Source of the DNA: Lacipirellula limnantheis
Lineage (GTDB): Bacteria; Planctomycetota; Planctomycetia; Pirellulales; Lacipirellulaceae
NCBI RefSeq assembly: GCF_007746075.1
Contig: NZ_CP036339.1
Coordinates: 2,738,885-2,802,884, forward strand
DNA length: 64,000 nt
Direction: 5' to 3'
Shown here: in pieces, positions 26,017 to 37,590 of the stretch
How positions within the stretch are numbered: the stretch's first letter is position 1
Layout: every line of letters starts with the position of its first letter
Translations under genes and position numbers: made by a program
The notes under the pieces: model-generated
The model's input: only the letters and a program-made list of their open reading frames with translations
Told to the model about the DNA's origin: nothing
Databases searched by the model: none

Positions 26017-26035
26017 ACCGCCTGGACAAAATCTT
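25938..26035. repeat. Nested TTTTGTCC palindrome
   Basis: AAGATTTTGTC (25939-25949) pairs with GACAAAATCTT (26025-26035), and inside lies TTTTGTCC-N9-GGACAAAA (26007-26031), a perfect 8-bp hairpin. The same motif occurs at 33593-33648. Confidence 0.6.
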
Positions 26036-26158
26036 CCGCGCGCCGCCCATTCGCCAACTTACGTCCTACCAGTGACTTGCCGCCCGAACGGTCGCCGCAA
26101 CTCCGCTTCACTCGTGGGTTGTGTCAGGTCCGCGGCGATTTCACCCGCGGCGTTTGGA

Positions 26159-27163
26159 CTATTCGACCCCGACGCCCTTGTTGACGAACTCCACCGTCAC
26201 CGCCGTGGTCGGATCGATCTCTCCCTCCTGATACATCCCTGCCGCGACCATCTTGGCGCAGAACGACTTCACTCGCTCGACGTCGATCGCTCCAATCCCG
26301 AGCTTTTTCGCCTCGCCCCCGCGCAGCAGTTCCAGCTCGCTCATCTTCCGACGCGAGAACTTGATGAGGCCATCGGTCATCGACGGGTTGTCCTTCTTGA
26401 TCAGCACGTCAGCGGCGTCGGTGTCCTCGGCGTCGAGATAGGTGTTCCAACCGACGATCGAGGCATCGACGAAGCGTCGGACAAGCTCGGGGTTCTTCGC
26501 GATCAGGTCGTTGCGAGTCTCCAGCACCGTCGAATAACTATTCCAGCCATGGTCGGCCAGCAGGAACACCCGCGGCTCTTTCCCCGAGGCTTCGCGAATC
26601 CGCTCCGGCTCCGCGGTGGCGAACCCCTGCATCGCGGCGCGCGGATCGTTCAAGAACGGCGCGAGGCTGTGGTTGTAAGGACGCAGGTTCGCCCGCGGGA
26701 ACCCATAGGCGTCATGCAACCAGAGGAAAAAAGTCTGTCTCCCGGCGTTCCCCATGAGCAGCGGGGCTTGTTTCAAGTCGTCCCACGTCTTCCACGGCCC
26801 ATCGGCATGCGAAAGGAGGCACTGGGGATCCTTCTGGAAGAACGCCGCGACCACTTTGGTCGGTATTTGTTGCTTCGCCGCGTCGAACGGCTGGATGAGG
26901 TTCGTCCCGATGAGGAAATCGATCTTCCCGAACGCCAGCAGCGGCCGGTTGTTCACCAGCGGCCCCCCCGGCTTGATCGTCACCTCCAGCCCGTGGCGTG
27001 CATAGGTCCCGTCGGCGACCGCTTGGTAGAACCCGCCCAACTCAGGCTGAGCGAGCCAGTTCGTCGCCAGCGTCACCTTGTCGGCGGCTTGAGCGACAGG
27101 AAGTGCGGCGACCATTCCCAGCACGAACTGCAATGTTCTGAACAGCGTCGGCAAATTCTTCAT
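26159..27163 (-). CDS. ABC substrate-binding protein, NMT1/THI5 type
   Basis: 334 aa with signal peptide to AQA-AD (MKNLPTLFRTLQFVLGMVAALPVAQA). The mature start KVTLATNWLAQPELGGFYQAVADGTYARHGLEVTIKPGG is the NMT1/THI5 fold that binds aminopyrimidine (thiamine precursor), nitrate, sulfonate or taurine. NW and the GGFYQA motif look closest to ThiY-like aminopyrimidine binders, though that is a judgement by eye. It ends an operon of ATPase, permease and binding protein. Confidence 0.88.
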   Translation of the reverse strand: MKNLPTLFRTLQFVLGMVAALPVAQAADKVTLATNWLAQPELGGFYQAVADGTYARHGLEVTIKPGGPLVNNRPLLAFGKIDFLIGTNLIQPFDAAKQQIPTKVVAAFFQKDPQCLLSHADGPWKTWDDLKQAPLLMGNAGRQTFFLWLHDAYGFPRANLRPYNHSLAPFLNDPRAAMQGFATAEPERIREASGKEPRVFLLADHGWNSYSTVLETRNDLIAKNPELVRRFVDASIVGWNTYLDAEDTDAADVLIKKDNPSMTDGLIKFSRRKMSELELLRGGEAKKLGIGAIDVERVKSFCAKMVAAGMYQEGEIDPTTAVTVEFVNKGVGVE

Positions 27164-27175
27164 CCTGATCCTCGA

Positions 27176-27970
27176 TCATCGTTCGCCGACGGCACTCTCA
27201 TGCCACCGGGCCAACAAAAGATGGCTCAGCCACTCCATCGCGAAAAACGTGATAATTCCCGTCAGCGAAATCAGGGCGAGCGCCGCAAACATCAGCGGGG
27301 TGTCGCTATTGAGTTGACTCGTAAAGATCGTCGACGCCAACCCCGGGTTGTCGACCTGCGTCCCCGTGACGAACTCCGCGACCACGGCCCCCACCAGGGC
27401 CAGATTGGCGGAAACCTTGAGTCCCGCGAGGAAATAGGGGAGCGCCGACGGCGCCAGCAACAACCGCAGCCGCTGCCACCGCGACGCATCGTAGAGCGTG
27501 AAGAGATCGCGCAACCCCGGATCGGCGCTCCGCAGTCCCATCGTCGTGTTCGAGAGAATTGGAAAGAACGCCACGATCCACGCGCATACGAGCTGCGTCA
27601 GCCAGACGCGTTCCCAGCCGATCCAAATCACGATGAACGGCGCCACCGCCACCAGCGGCGTCACCTGCAGCATCACGGCATAAGGAAACAGCGAAGTCTC
27701 CACGAGCCGCGACGAGGCAAACAACGCAGCGAGCGCCACGCCGAACACCACGGCTGCCGCCAGGGCGACGAGCATCGTCTTCAGCGTCACCAGCCACGCG
27801 GGCGCCAGCGCCGGCCATTGGGCGAAGATCGTCGCGACGACTTCGCTCGGCGTCGGCAGGATGTACTTTGGCAGTTCGGCGCATCGCACCCACGCTTCCC
27901 ACGCGGCCAGCAGCGCTGCGCCCACCAGCATGGGGGCGCCAAGACGAATCCAGAGCGAACGCTCGTTCAT
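27176..27970 (-). CDS. ABC transporter permease
   Basis: 264 aa with about six membrane helices. The EAA-type loop PLVAVAPFIVIWIGWERVWLTQLVCAWIVAFFPI and DASRWQRLRLLLAPSALPYFLAGLKVSANLALVGAVVAE match BPD_transp_1 permeases of the SsuC/TauC/ThiX type. The ATG at 27970 overlaps the ATPase stop by 4 bases, so the genes are translationally coupled. The binding protein follows 12 bp after. Confidence 0.93.
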   Translation of the reverse strand: MNERSLWIRLGAPMLVGAALLAAWEAWVRCAELPKYILPTPSEVVATIFAQWPALAPAWLVTLKTMLVALAAAVVFGVALAALFASSRLVETSLFPYAVMLQVTPLVAVAPFIVIWIGWERVWLTQLVCAWIVAFFPILSNTTMGLRSADPGLRDLFTLYDASRWQRLRLLLAPSALPYFLAGLKVSANLALVGAVVAEFVTGTQVDNPGLASTIFTSQLNSDTPLMFAALALISLTGIITFFAMEWLSHLLLARWHESAVGER

Positions 27971-28785
27971 GCGCTCCTCCCGGCCGTCGACGCCTCGGCG
28001 ATCGCGCGCTCTAGCGCCTGCGACGCCCGGCGACAGAGCTCGTTGTACCGCACGCTGGTGCGCGTCTCGGCCGTCCGCACGTCGGCAAGATCGATGACGA
28101 TCTCCTCCACCACGCGACCAGGTCGCGGCGACATCACAAGCACGCGCGTCGACAGATATACAGACTCGAACACGCTATGAGTAATGAACATTGCACCCCA
28201 ACGCCGCTCACGCCACAGGGCGAGCAGATCGTCGTTCAGCCGGAGCCGAGTAATCTCGTCGAGCGCCGCGAACGGCTCGTCGAGCAGCAGCAATTGCGGC
28301 CGCGTCACCAGTGCTCGTGCCACCGAGGCGCGCATCTTCATCCCGCCGGAGAGCTCCCGCGGGTATGCCTGCTCGAACCCCTGCAGACCGACCAGCGTGA
28401 GCGCTTCGTCGACTTGGCTCTTCGCGGCGGCCTGCGACACCCCGCGCAGTCGCAGCGGCAGGTAGACGTTGTTCCAAACCGAGGTCCACGGCAGCAGCGT
28501 CGGCTCCTGGAAGACGCACCCCAACGGATGCGACCAAGGGACGCGGCAATCAGTCCCTGCAGCTGGGGCCGGCGACGCGTCCCAGGCTCGACGGATCGTT
28601 CCGCTTGTCGGCTGGCTCAGTCCGGCGATCATCCGCAGCGCGGTGCTCTTGCCGCAGCCGGAGGGGCCGAGCAGGCTGACGAACTCGCCGGCGCCGATAT
28701 GCAAATCAAGCCCCGCGAGCGCCGTGGCGCCGTGCTGGTAGGTCTTCCCAACGTTCGCGAGTTCAACCAGCGGCGGGGCGGCCAT
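27967..28785 (-). CDS. ABC transporter ATP-binding protein
   Basis: 272 aa. Walker A GPSGCGKST near residue 40, signature LSGGMKMR, Walker B LLLLDEPFAALD and the switch His in MFITHSVFES are intact. It belongs to the nitrate/sulfonate/aminopyrimidine importer ATPase class. It is first in the three-gene operon, and the upstream region shows no THI-box (TPP riboswitch). Confidence 0.93.
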   Translation of the reverse strand: MAAPPLVELANVGKTYQHGATALAGLDLHIGAGEFVSLLGPSGCGKSTALRMIAGLSQPTSGTIRRAWDASPAPAAGTDCRVPWSHPLGCVFQEPTLLPWTSVWNNVYLPLRLRGVSQAAAKSQVDEALTLVGLQGFEQAYPRELSGGMKMRASVARALVTRPQLLLLDEPFAALDEITRLRLNDDLLALWRERRWGAMFITHSVFESVYLSTRVLVMSPRPGRVVEEIVIDLADVRTAETRTSVRYNELCRRASQALERAIAEASTAGRSA

Positions 28786-28844
28786 CGTGCGGTGCAGCAG
28801 GGTAGGGGGGAGGACGCCGAACGGGCGGCGACCGACAACCTAAC

Positions 28845-29732
28845 CTATTTCGGCCGCCGTCGCTTCCGGGCGTACATATCTTCGTCCGCCACGGCGATCA
28901 GATGCTCAAGCGTCGCCTCGTCGCTCAAGCTCAGGACGATCCCGATCGTGACCGAGAGGCGGAACGTCGTTCCGGCCGCAGCAATCGGCGCAACCGTTGC
29001 CATCCTCAGACGCTCGACAATCGTTTCGGCTGCCTCTCGGTCGGCGATGTCTTTCAGGAGGATCACAAACTCATCGCCGCCGTATCGAGCGACGAGGTCG
29101 CCGTCGCGCACCGCGGACTTCCAACGCTCGGCGAGCTCTATCAAGGCCAAATCGCCAATGGCGTGGCCGTGCTCGTCATTGACCTGCTTGAATTGGTCGA
29201 GATCAAGGAAGAGCAAGGCGAATGGTGGTCGCGGGCCCGTGACGTCCCGCGTGTCGGCAACCCAGGATGCGATCGCCCGGCGGTCGGGCAGGCCCGTGAG
29301 CGGGTCGCCTGGGGTGGGGGTTTCACGCCGCAACGGGAAGAACAGGGCGATCGCGAGCGGCCCGGCCTCACCGTCCAACCGGCGAACTTCTACCTCCACC
29401 GGCGTCGAGCCGAACCGCGGCAGTATCACCTTAGCCAAGAGGCGATCGACGCACTGGGTTCCGAACATCTGGTCGCGCCAGACGTCGGCGAGTTCGTCGC
29501 CAATCACGTTAGACAGCGTCAGCGGTCGACTCCGCCCGGCGGAGAGTGCCCAGACGAGCCAGCGAGCCGCCGTCGCGTCGCTGGCTCGGATGGTCCCATC
29601 CGGCTCGAACAGCAATGTCGCTTCCGGTTGGCCGGGGCCGTGGGAGTCGCTCGGCCGGCTCGGCAGCAGGTTGCTTGTAACTTCCTTGTGCGAGCGACCT
29701 TGCGACGGTTCAGTTTGCGAAATGCGCGGCAT
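28845..29732 (-). CDS. Diguanylate cyclase (GGDEF) with PAS-like N-terminus
   Basis: 295 aa. The C-terminal GGDEF domain (about 130-295) has DPLTGLPDRRAI, FLDLDQFKQVNDEHGHAIGD, and an intact active site RYGGDEF. It should make cyclic di-GMP. The N-terminal 120 residues (LLFEPDGTIRASDATAARWLVW... and VIGDELADVWRDQMFG) look like a divergent PAS-type sensor. No inhibitory-site RxxD is obvious before the GGDEF. It is separated by about 60 bp from the ABC operon on the same strand. Confidence 0.92.
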   Translation of the reverse strand: MPRISQTEPSQGRSHKEVTSNLLPSRPSDSHGPGQPEATLLFEPDGTIRASDATAARWLVWALSAGRSRPLTLSNVIGDELADVWRDQMFGTQCVDRLLAKVILPRFGSTPVEVEVRRLDGEAGPLAIALFFPLRRETPTPGDPLTGLPDRRAIASWVADTRDVTGPRPPFALLFLDLDQFKQVNDEHGHAIGDLALIELAERWKSAVRDGDLVARYGGDEFVILLKDIADREAAETIVERLRMATVAPIAAAGTTFRLSVTIGIVLSLSDEATLEHLIAVADEDMYARKRRRPK

Positions 29733-29855
29733 GACGATTCTATGGGCGAACGCTTGGAGAATGAATTCGGATCGAGGAAAAGTCAGCGAATTGGTTCGAC
29801 TCGCGATACGCCCTCATTATAGTCGACTCCAGGCGTGTCGCCGAAATGGTAACGC

Positions 29856-30170
29856 GTGGCGCTGTTCCGGGCTGTTGCGCACCCGGAGCGAAGTGAGTCG
29901 TCGACGCCTTGGCGTCACGATCCGGATGGAATCTCGGAACGAGCGCTGACCAGTTTTCTGATTTTCGCTCACCACGGCGAGCAGCGGGCCGCGCGGATCG
30001 CCGAGTTCCGCGCGCCGCACCCGCCGGGAACGAAGTATTGCATCGTCTCGCAGTGGCTGCCTGCCGACGACGTGCGGCGCGAGACCCGCGACGCGGCGCT
30101 GGCCGAGCTCGATGCCCAGCTCGAAGCCGAGTTGGTGCCGATGGAAATCTACTCGGCCGAGCTCCATTAG
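29856..30170 (+). CDS. Small unknown protein ending on the ApbE gene
   Basis: 104 codons with GTG at 29856, but the first 30 residues (AVAHPERSESS...) read through a fragment of the GGAGCGAAG dispersed repeat, so the true start may be further in. The later part SFLIFAHHGEQRAARIAEFRAPHPPGTKYCIVSQWLPADDV and the C-terminal [25 protein letters not shown] look like a real protein. No family is recognised. Its stop overlaps the apbE stop. Confidence 0.45.
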   Translation: MALFRAVAHPERSESSTPWRHDPDGISERALTSFLIFAHHGEQRAARIAEFRAPHPPGTKYCIVSQWLPADDVRRETRDAALAELDAQLEAELVPMEIYSAELH

Positions 30171-31246
30171 GGCGTCTCCAGTCGGCTGTCCGGCGGCGGC
30201 TCGGGCGCCAATTCGTCGAAGCGCGGCGTCGCCCGCTCGGTGACCTGCCCGTCGTCGCCGCGAAATTGGAAGAACGCCGCGACGTTGCGGTCGACGCACC
30301 ACTGGTAACCGGCGTCGGGGCCGATGATCAGCAGCGGCGTATCGAGCGCGTCGGCCGCGATGCAGGTCGGCGCAATGACGGTGACCGCCGCGCCGCGATA
30401 AGGGAGCGCTTGCCCCGAGCGAGGATCGATGATGTGCGTGAACCGTCGGCCGTCTGCCGTGCGGTAGTTCCGATAATCTCCTGCTGTGCTGAGAGCGAGG
30501 TTGTCGAGCGGAACGATGCGGGCCAGCGTGCCGTCGGCGGCGTCGACCTGTTCAACGCCGATCCGCCAAGGCCGCCCGTCGGGGCGAGTTCCCACTGCGC
30601 GGACTTCGCCGCCGATTTCGACCATCGCGTGAGCAAAGCCTAGTGCCTCGAGTCGCTCGATGATCAGGTCAACCGCATACCCTGGCGCGATTGACGAGAG
30701 ATCGACCTCGACGCCGTCGAGTTCTTTCTTCAATGCAGGGGGATCGAGCCGCACCTGCAGCCGTTGCGAACCGACGAGCGCTTGAGCCTCAAGGATCTTC
30801 TGTTGGCTTGGCGGCGCCGGCGCTTCGCCCTTGTTCGCCTCGCCGCCGAAGTTCCAGAGTCGCAGCAGCGGCGGAACGGTGACGTCGAGTACGCCCTCGG
30901 TGGCAGTGAAGTAACGGAGCGATTCGTCGACGACGTGCGCCGTGTCGCGCGACACGGGAAACCACTCGCCCGCGGGCGACCGGTTGAACTGCGACAACTC
31001 TGAATCGTCGCGGTAGGTTGACATCTGCCGATCGAATTCAGCGAGCAGTCCGTCGACGTCCGACTTGACCTGGGGAGGAGACTTGCTGCCATCGCCCCAG
31101 TACTTCATGTGATACGTCGTCCCCATCGTCGGGCCGGTCAGCGATGCGACCGCGGGGACTTGCTCCGCTGCCTCAGCGGGCGTGCCGCGGAGCGATGCGG
31201 CAAGCGCGGCGGCAGCGAGTAACGATGCGGCGAGGCGGTAATTCAT
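30167..31246 (-). CDS. apbE: FAD:protein FMN transferase
   Basis: 359 aa from the ATG at 31246. The frame stays open for another 2.7 kb antisense to sucCD, which is not coding. ApbE covalently attaches FMN from FAD to Ser/Thr residues of target proteins such as Nqr/Rnf subunits. A signal peptide ([20 protein letters not shown]) leads to [14 protein letters not shown]. Visible motifs: [43 protein letters not shown], and the [12 protein letters not shown] motif with the metal/FAD residues. No Nqr/Rnf genes are in the window. Confidence 0.94.
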   Translation of the reverse strand: MNYRLAASLLAAAALAASLRGTPAEAAEQVPAVASLTGPTMGTTYHMKYWGDGSKSPPQVKSDVDGLLAEFDRQMSTYRDDSELSQFNRSPAGEWFPVSRDTAHVVDESLRYFTATEGVLDVTVPPLLRLWNFGGEANKGEAPAPPSQQKILEAQALVGSQRLQVRLDPPALKKELDGVEVDLSSIAPGYAVDLIIERLEALGFAHAMVEIGGEVRAVGTRPDGRPWRIGVEQVDAADGTLARIVPLDNLALSTAGDYRNYRTADGRRFTHIIDPRSGQALPYRGAAVTVIAPTCIAADALDTPLLIIGPDAGYQWCVDRNVAAFFQFRGDDGQVTERATPRFDELAPEPPPDSRLETP

Positions 31247-31366
31247 AGGATCTCGTGCGCTGCAGGCCAGTTGTCGCACCCGCCTGTCGGGGGCTATACT
31301 CGGTCGCTTCGATTGCATTCTTCTATGGGCGACCGCCGCTGCGGGCCTGTTTTTGCGAGATTCTTC

Positions 31367-32557
31367 ATGAAAATTCACGAATTCCAAGGCAAGGCCCTCC
31401 TGCGTCAGGCGGGGATCAGCGTGCCGGCCGGCGTCGCAGCGAAAACTCCCGACGAAGCCGCCGCCGCGTTCGACCAGCTCGGCGGGAAGCTCGCCGTGGT
31501 GAAGGCCCAGATCCATGCCGGCGGCCGCGGCAAGGGAACCATCAAGGATAACCCGTCGCAGCGAGGCGTCGAACTCGTGAAGACCCGCGAGGACGCTAAG
31601 CGCGTCGCCGCCGCCCTGCTCGGCAAAGAGTTGGTCACGATCCAGACCGGCCCCGAAGGGAAGATGGTGCAGCAGGTGCTCGTCGAGGCTGGCTGCGACA
31701 TCGATCGCGAGCTTTACCTCGGCATCGTCGTCGACCGCGCGTGCAGCCTGCCGGTATTGATGGTCTCGAACGAAGGCGGCATGAATATCGAAGAGGTCGC
31801 TGCGGAGACGCCGGAGAAGATTTTCCTCGAGCCGTTCCATCCCGCCGACGGCCTCCAGTCTTACCAAGTCCGTAAGCTCTGTCACCGCCTCGGCATCAAG
31901 GGCGACAGCATCCGCTCCGCCGAGAAGCTGATGAAGGGACTCTGCAAGCTGTTCGTCGATCTTGATTGCAGCATCGTCGAAGTGAACCCGTTGGTCGTCA
32001 CCAAGCAGGGCGACCTGATGGCGCTCGACGCCAAGATCAACTTCGACGACAACGCGATGTTCCGACACAAGGATCTCGCCGAACTGCGCGACTTGTCGGA
32101 AGAAGATCCTGCCGAGGTTCGGGCCGGCAATGCCGGCCTGAGCTACGTTCAGCTGGAAGGCAACATTGGCTGCCTGGTGAACGGCGCCGGACTCGCGATG
32201 AGCACGATGGACCTCGTGAAGCTCCATGGCGGCCAGCCGGCGAACTTCCTCGACGTCGGCGGCGGCGCCCAGGTCGATCAGGTGACCGAAGCGTTCCGGA
32301 TCCTGCTCGGCGACAAGAACGTCAAAGCGGTGCTGGTAAACATCTTCGGCGGCATCATGCGCTGCACGACGATCGCCAACGCCATCCTCGAAGCTTACAA
32401 GCAGGTCGACTTCAACGTGCCGCTGGTAGTGCGGCTGGAAGGGACCGAAGTTGAAGAGGGCCGAAAGATTCTCGCCAACAGCGGGATCAAGGTGATCGCG
32501 GCCGAAGGGTTGACCGATGCGGCGAAGAAAGTCGTCGCCGCCGCCGGGGCCGCCTAA
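31367..32557 (+). CDS. sucC: Succinyl-CoA synthetase beta subunit
   Basis: 396 aa from the ATG at 31367 ([22 protein letters not shown]). This ATP-grasp subunit makes succinate and ATP/GTP from succinyl-CoA in the TCA cycle. Visible: [60 protein letters not shown] and the [18 protein letters not shown] metal region. Length and motifs are normal. It is followed after 147 bp by sucD; a hairpin repeat lies between them. Confidence 0.97.
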   Translation: MKIHEFQGKALLRQAGISVPAGVAAKTPDEAAAAFDQLGGKLAVVKAQIHAGGRGKGTIKDNPSQRGVELVKTREDAKRVAAALLGKELVTIQTGPEGKMVQQVLVEAGCDIDRELYLGIVVDRACSLPVLMVSNEGGMNIEEVAAETPEKIFLEPFHPADGLQSYQVRKLCHRLGIKGDSIRSAEKLMKGLCKLFVDLDCSIVEVNPLVVTKQGDLMALDAKINFDDNAMFRHKDLAELRDLSEEDPAEVRAGNAGLSYVQLEGNIGCLVNGAGLAMSTMDLVKLHGGQPANFLDVGGGAQVDQVTEAFRILLGDKNVKAVLVNIFGGIMRCTTIANAILEAYKQVDFNVPLVVRLEGTEVEEGRKILANSGIKVIAAEGLTDAAKKVVAAAGAA

Positions 32558-32576
32558 TCGCCCCGTCCGTCGTAAT

Positions 32577-32682
32577 AACCACGAAGACACTAAGACACGA
32601 AGGGGTTCACGAAGGAACGAGATGAAGTGCACCAACGCTTGTCGCTTGGTGCGTTCGTTGCGCCTTCGTGCCTTTGTGGTTG
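32577..32682. repeat. Hairpin repeat inside the sucC-sucD operon
   Basis: Left arm 32577-32603 (AACCACGAAGACACTAAGAC...) and right arm 32661-32682 (CGCCTTCGTGCCTTTGTGG) are inverted copies made of ACGAAG units. It lies between two co-directional operon genes. A related copy is at 41022-41133. Confidence 0.82.
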
Positions 32683-32704
32683 AATTTCTAAATTCGGGAC
32701 AAAC

Positions 32705-33592
32705 ATGAGCATCCTGGTCGATAAGAACACGCGGGTCATTTGTCAGGGGATCACCGGAAAGGCCGGCGAGTTCCACTCCAAGAACTGCTTGGAGTACGGT
32801 ACGAAGATGGTCGCCGGCGTCACCCCTGGTCGCGGCGGGCAGTCGGTGCTCGGGCTGCCGGTGTACGACACTGTCGTCGAAGCGGTTGAGAAGGATGGCG
32901 CCGAGGCGACGATGATCTTCGTCCCCGCTCCGTTCACCGCCGACGCGATTCTCGAAGCGGCCGACGCCGGGATTAAGCTGATCGTCGCGATCACCGAAGG
33001 GGTGCCGGTGCTCGACATGGCCCGCGTCTACGCTCGGCTGAAGGCCGACTACCCGCACGTGCGGCTGGTCGGACCGAACTGCCCCGGCGTCATCACCGCT
33101 GGCGAGTGCAAGATCGGCATCATGCCGGGCTATATTCACAAGCGAGGCAAGGTCGGCGTGATGAGCCGCAGCGGTACGCTCACTTACGAAGCGGTGTGGC
33201 AGCTGACGGGACTCGGCCTCGGCCAGACGACCTGCGTCGGTCTTGGCGGCGACCCGATCGTGGGGACTTCGTTCATCGACGTGCTCGGGATGTTCCAGGA
33301 AGACCCGGAAACCGAAGCGATCATCATGATGGGCGAAATCGGCGGGACGGCCGAGGAAGAGGCCGCCGCGTTCGTGAAGGCGAACGTCACCAAGCCGGTG
33401 GCGGCGTTCATCGCGGGTCGAACCGCTCCTCCCGGGAAGCGGATGGGCCACGCCGGCGCGATCATCAGCGGCGGCAAGGGGACCGCGGCGGAAAAGGTCG
33501 CTGCCTTGCACGATGCAGGGATCGAAGTCGCCGAGAGCCCCGCCGACATGGGCGAGGCGGTCGTTCGCGCCATCAAGCGGGCCGGCAAGTAG
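32705..33592 (+). CDS. sucD: Succinyl-CoA synthetase alpha subunit
   Basis: 295 aa. The CoA-binding domain starts [26 protein letters not shown]. The active-site phosphohistidine loop is [14 protein letters not shown] near residue 246, and [20 protein letters not shown] is conserved. It forms the catalytic pair with SucC. It is probably cotranscribed with sucC despite the intervening hairpin. Confidence 0.97.
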   Translation: MSILVDKNTRVICQGITGKAGEFHSKNCLEYGTKMVAGVTPGRGGQSVLGLPVYDTVVEAVEKDGAEATMIFVPAPFTADAILEAADAGIKLIVAITEGVPVLDMARVYARLKADYPHVRLVGPNCPGVITAGECKIGIMPGYIHKRGKVGVMSRSGTLTYEAVWQLTGLGLGQTTCVGLGGDPIVGTSFIDVLGMFQEDPETEAIIMMGEIGGTAEEEAAAFVKANVTKPVAAFIAGRTAPPGKRMGHAGAIISGGKGTAAEKVAALHDAGIEVAESPADMGEAVVRAIKRAGK

Positions 33593-33648
33593 GTTTTGTC
33601 CGAGCCGTGTTCTGTCCGTTACGCAAACGCGATTGGCGCGGACAAAAC
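33593..33648 (+). terminator. GTTTTGTCCG palindrome after sucD
   Basis: GTTTTGTCCG (33593-33602) and CGGACAAAAC (33639-33648) form a 10-bp inverted repeat across 36 nt, starting immediately after the sucD stop. It could end the operon but has no T-run; a third GTTTTGTCCG is at 33734. The motif also occurs at 25938-26035, so it is a dispersed family rather than a simple terminator. Confidence 0.45.
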
Positions 33649-34158
33649 TGCCTGCGCGAGGATGCTTGCGCTGTTCGCTCCGCGGGTAACTCGCGGCGGA
33701 GACTGAGGTTGAGCCCGCGGGCGCCGGCGGAAGGTTTTGTCCGTTTTGGGGGGACAGTTGCTGAGCGCCGCTGCCGGTTGGGTAGGGGCGTGAACTGGGC
33801 GCCCGCGGCGCGGCGGCGCTGGCGCGGCCCATGGCTGCGGCTAACTGGGCGTGTTGCGGTTGGCGAGCGCTGCGCTGGGGCATCGGACCTCCTTTCTTTG
33901 GGGCGCGTGCCGCGCGGGTCGGATGGATTCCGGCCTGCATTGTCCCGAAAGAAGTGGCCCATTTTCAACACAAAAGTTTGCAGAATTTTTCCGTCGAATC
34001 CGCGACCGCATGCCGACGCGCGTAGCCATTGTCGCGAGTCGACAAGCGATTCGGCCAATTTCGGCGTCCGACGCGTGTGGAGCGCCGTCGGTCCGCGGCG
34101 CGGCCGATCCTGCGATCCGTTTCAGGGGACAGACGTCTCGTCCGAACTCGAGATCGAA
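33649..34158. other. Convergent intergenic region, no gene seen
   Basis: About 500 bp between sucD and the catalase gene. Short open frames exist in all phases but none looks like protein. A locally AT-rich patch at 33960-34000 stands out. I see no tRNA or terminator. Confidence 0.5.
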
Positions 34159-36258
<2,100 letters not shown>

Positions 36259-36385
36259 CGGGGGGTCGCTTTCGTCGCCGGGGTGCGAAGGGAGGTGGTG
36301 TCGAGCGCTAGGAGAAGGCAGAAGAGGCCTGTCAACATAGCGAAGCGGCAGAGAAGAGCAACAAACGTGCCACCGAAGATTCGAC

Positions 36386-37561
36386 TCAGTAGCTGACGCC
36401 GACGCGGGCCATCATCGTGTCATCGAGCGACACGTCAGGGGTCGCGTCACCGTAGTCGAGTTCGCGGGCGAAGACGTAACCGGTCTCGAAGCGAGTGCTG
36501 AGGCCGCCGAGGATCTTGCGCTCGAAGCCGACGACCAGGCGGATGTCGCTGTAGCTGATGTTGTCGATTTCGTCGTTCGAGGGACGGGTGACGGTCCAGA
36601 TGCCGCCGCCGAACTCGCCGCCGACGTAGAACCAGCGTTCGTCTTCCGGGGTGCTCGCGGCGGTCTGCCAGGAGAAGCGGGGCCGCGGGAAGATGAGGTC
36701 GATGCGGGTGCGCGGCATCGTCGTGGGTTCGACGATGAGGCCGGCGACGGGCAGGATGGTCGCTCCGGCACGGTTGAGATAGGCGACGCCGAAGACCCAT
36801 TTCTTGCCGGGGACGGACTCGTAGACAGCCAGCCCGCGGCCGCTGACGCGGGTAGCGTCGTCGTAACTTTGCTCGAAGTCGCTGTAGTAACCGACGGCGA
36901 CGCTCACGTCCATCGCCCAGGGACCGTCGCCGAATTTGCGGAGGTGGCGGAAGTCGACGGAGGCGTCGTAGAGCGTGCTGGGGATATCGAGCGCCGCGGC
37001 GTTGGAGAGGAAGTGCGACGCGAAGTAGGGGGTGATCAGCAGCGGCGTGTCGCGGCGGAAGAAGGGGAAGCCGAAGACGATGCCGGCTTCGAGGTCGCCC
37101 ATGCCGAGGGTGTCTGGCTCGTCGCTCATCTGCGGGAGCCAGGTGCCGGTGAAGTAGATCTTTTGAAAGATGCCGGCGCGAGCGCCGGGCGGGAGCTTGC
37201 TGGCGGCTTCGGGGGCGATTTGATTCTGCGGGGCGACGGTTTCTTCGGCGAGGTTGGCGACGCGCAGACCGGGGTCAACGACCGAGGGGTGTTGGTCGGC
37301 GGCGGCTGATGGAAGCTGATCGAGATCGATCGGCGTGATCGGAACCGTTGGCGTCGGGGTCCAAGGCGTCGGCGTGACGAGGGTCGACGCCGGGGGCTGG
37401 CCGTACGGCCCAGCGGTGGAATCGGGAGGAGCGACGTTGGCGAACGGGGATGATGGGGCGGTCGCGGCGTAGGGGGGCGGCGCTTGAGCGTGCGCCCGCG
37501 GCTGGATGCTAGCGAGAATGGCGATGGCGAATAAAGCCAATAGCTTTCTACTGAGTGGCAT
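36386..37561 (-). CDS. Predicted outer-membrane beta-barrel protein (DUF6268-like), copy 1
   Basis: 391 aa from the ATG at 37561 with signal peptide MPLSRKLLALFAIAILASIQ to AHA-Q. A Pro/Ala-rich linker of about 100 residues precedes a domain of alternating beta strands (residues 140-391). The protein ends in ARVGVSY, an aromatic C-terminus typical of BAM substrates. It shares TPLLITPYFASHFL, a GRGLAVYE region, and WWF/WFYVGGEFGGGIWTVTR with the next gene, so the two are tandem paralogues. The longer open frame upstream is repeat sequence. Confidence 0.82.
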   Translation of the reverse strand: MPLSRKLLALFAIAILASIQPRAHAQAPPPYAATAPSSPFANVAPPDSTAGPYGQPPASTLVTPTPWTPTPTVPITPIDLDQLPSAAADQHPSVVDPGLRVANLAEETVAPQNQIAPEAASKLPPGARAGIFQKIYFTGTWLPQMSDEPDTLGMGDLEAGIVFGFPFFRRDTPLLITPYFASHFLSNAAALDIPSTLYDASVDFRHLRKFGDGPWAMDVSVAVGYYSDFEQSYDDATRVSGRGLAVYESVPGKKWVFGVAYLNRAGATILPVAGLIVEPTTMPRTRIDLIFPRPRFSWQTAASTPEDERWFYVGGEFGGGIWTVTRPSNDEIDNISYSDIRLVVGFERKILGGLSTRFETGYVFARELDYGDATPDVSLDDTMMARVGVSY

Positions 37562-37590
37562 CGTCTCGATGGGCTTTATCCATGAAGTCT

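Noticed and set aside
28786..28850. TPP riboswitch ahead of the NMT1-type importer
   Set aside because: No CTGAGA...ACCTGA-like THI-box is present.
25973..29949. Two long plus-strand frames antisense to the ABC importer and GGDEF genes
   Set aside because: Shadows of four well-supported genes on the minus strand.
31247..33940. A 2.7-kb open frame antisense to sucC and sucD, continuous with the apbE frame
   Set aside because: It mirrors the codon structure of sucCD (GC-rich third positions remove stops on the other strand). The ApbE signal peptide starts at 31246 and the extension has no protein features.
33593..34158. tRNA or small RNA gene in the sucD-catalase gap
   Set aside because: No TPsiC-like GTTCGAATC or cloverleaf could be found.
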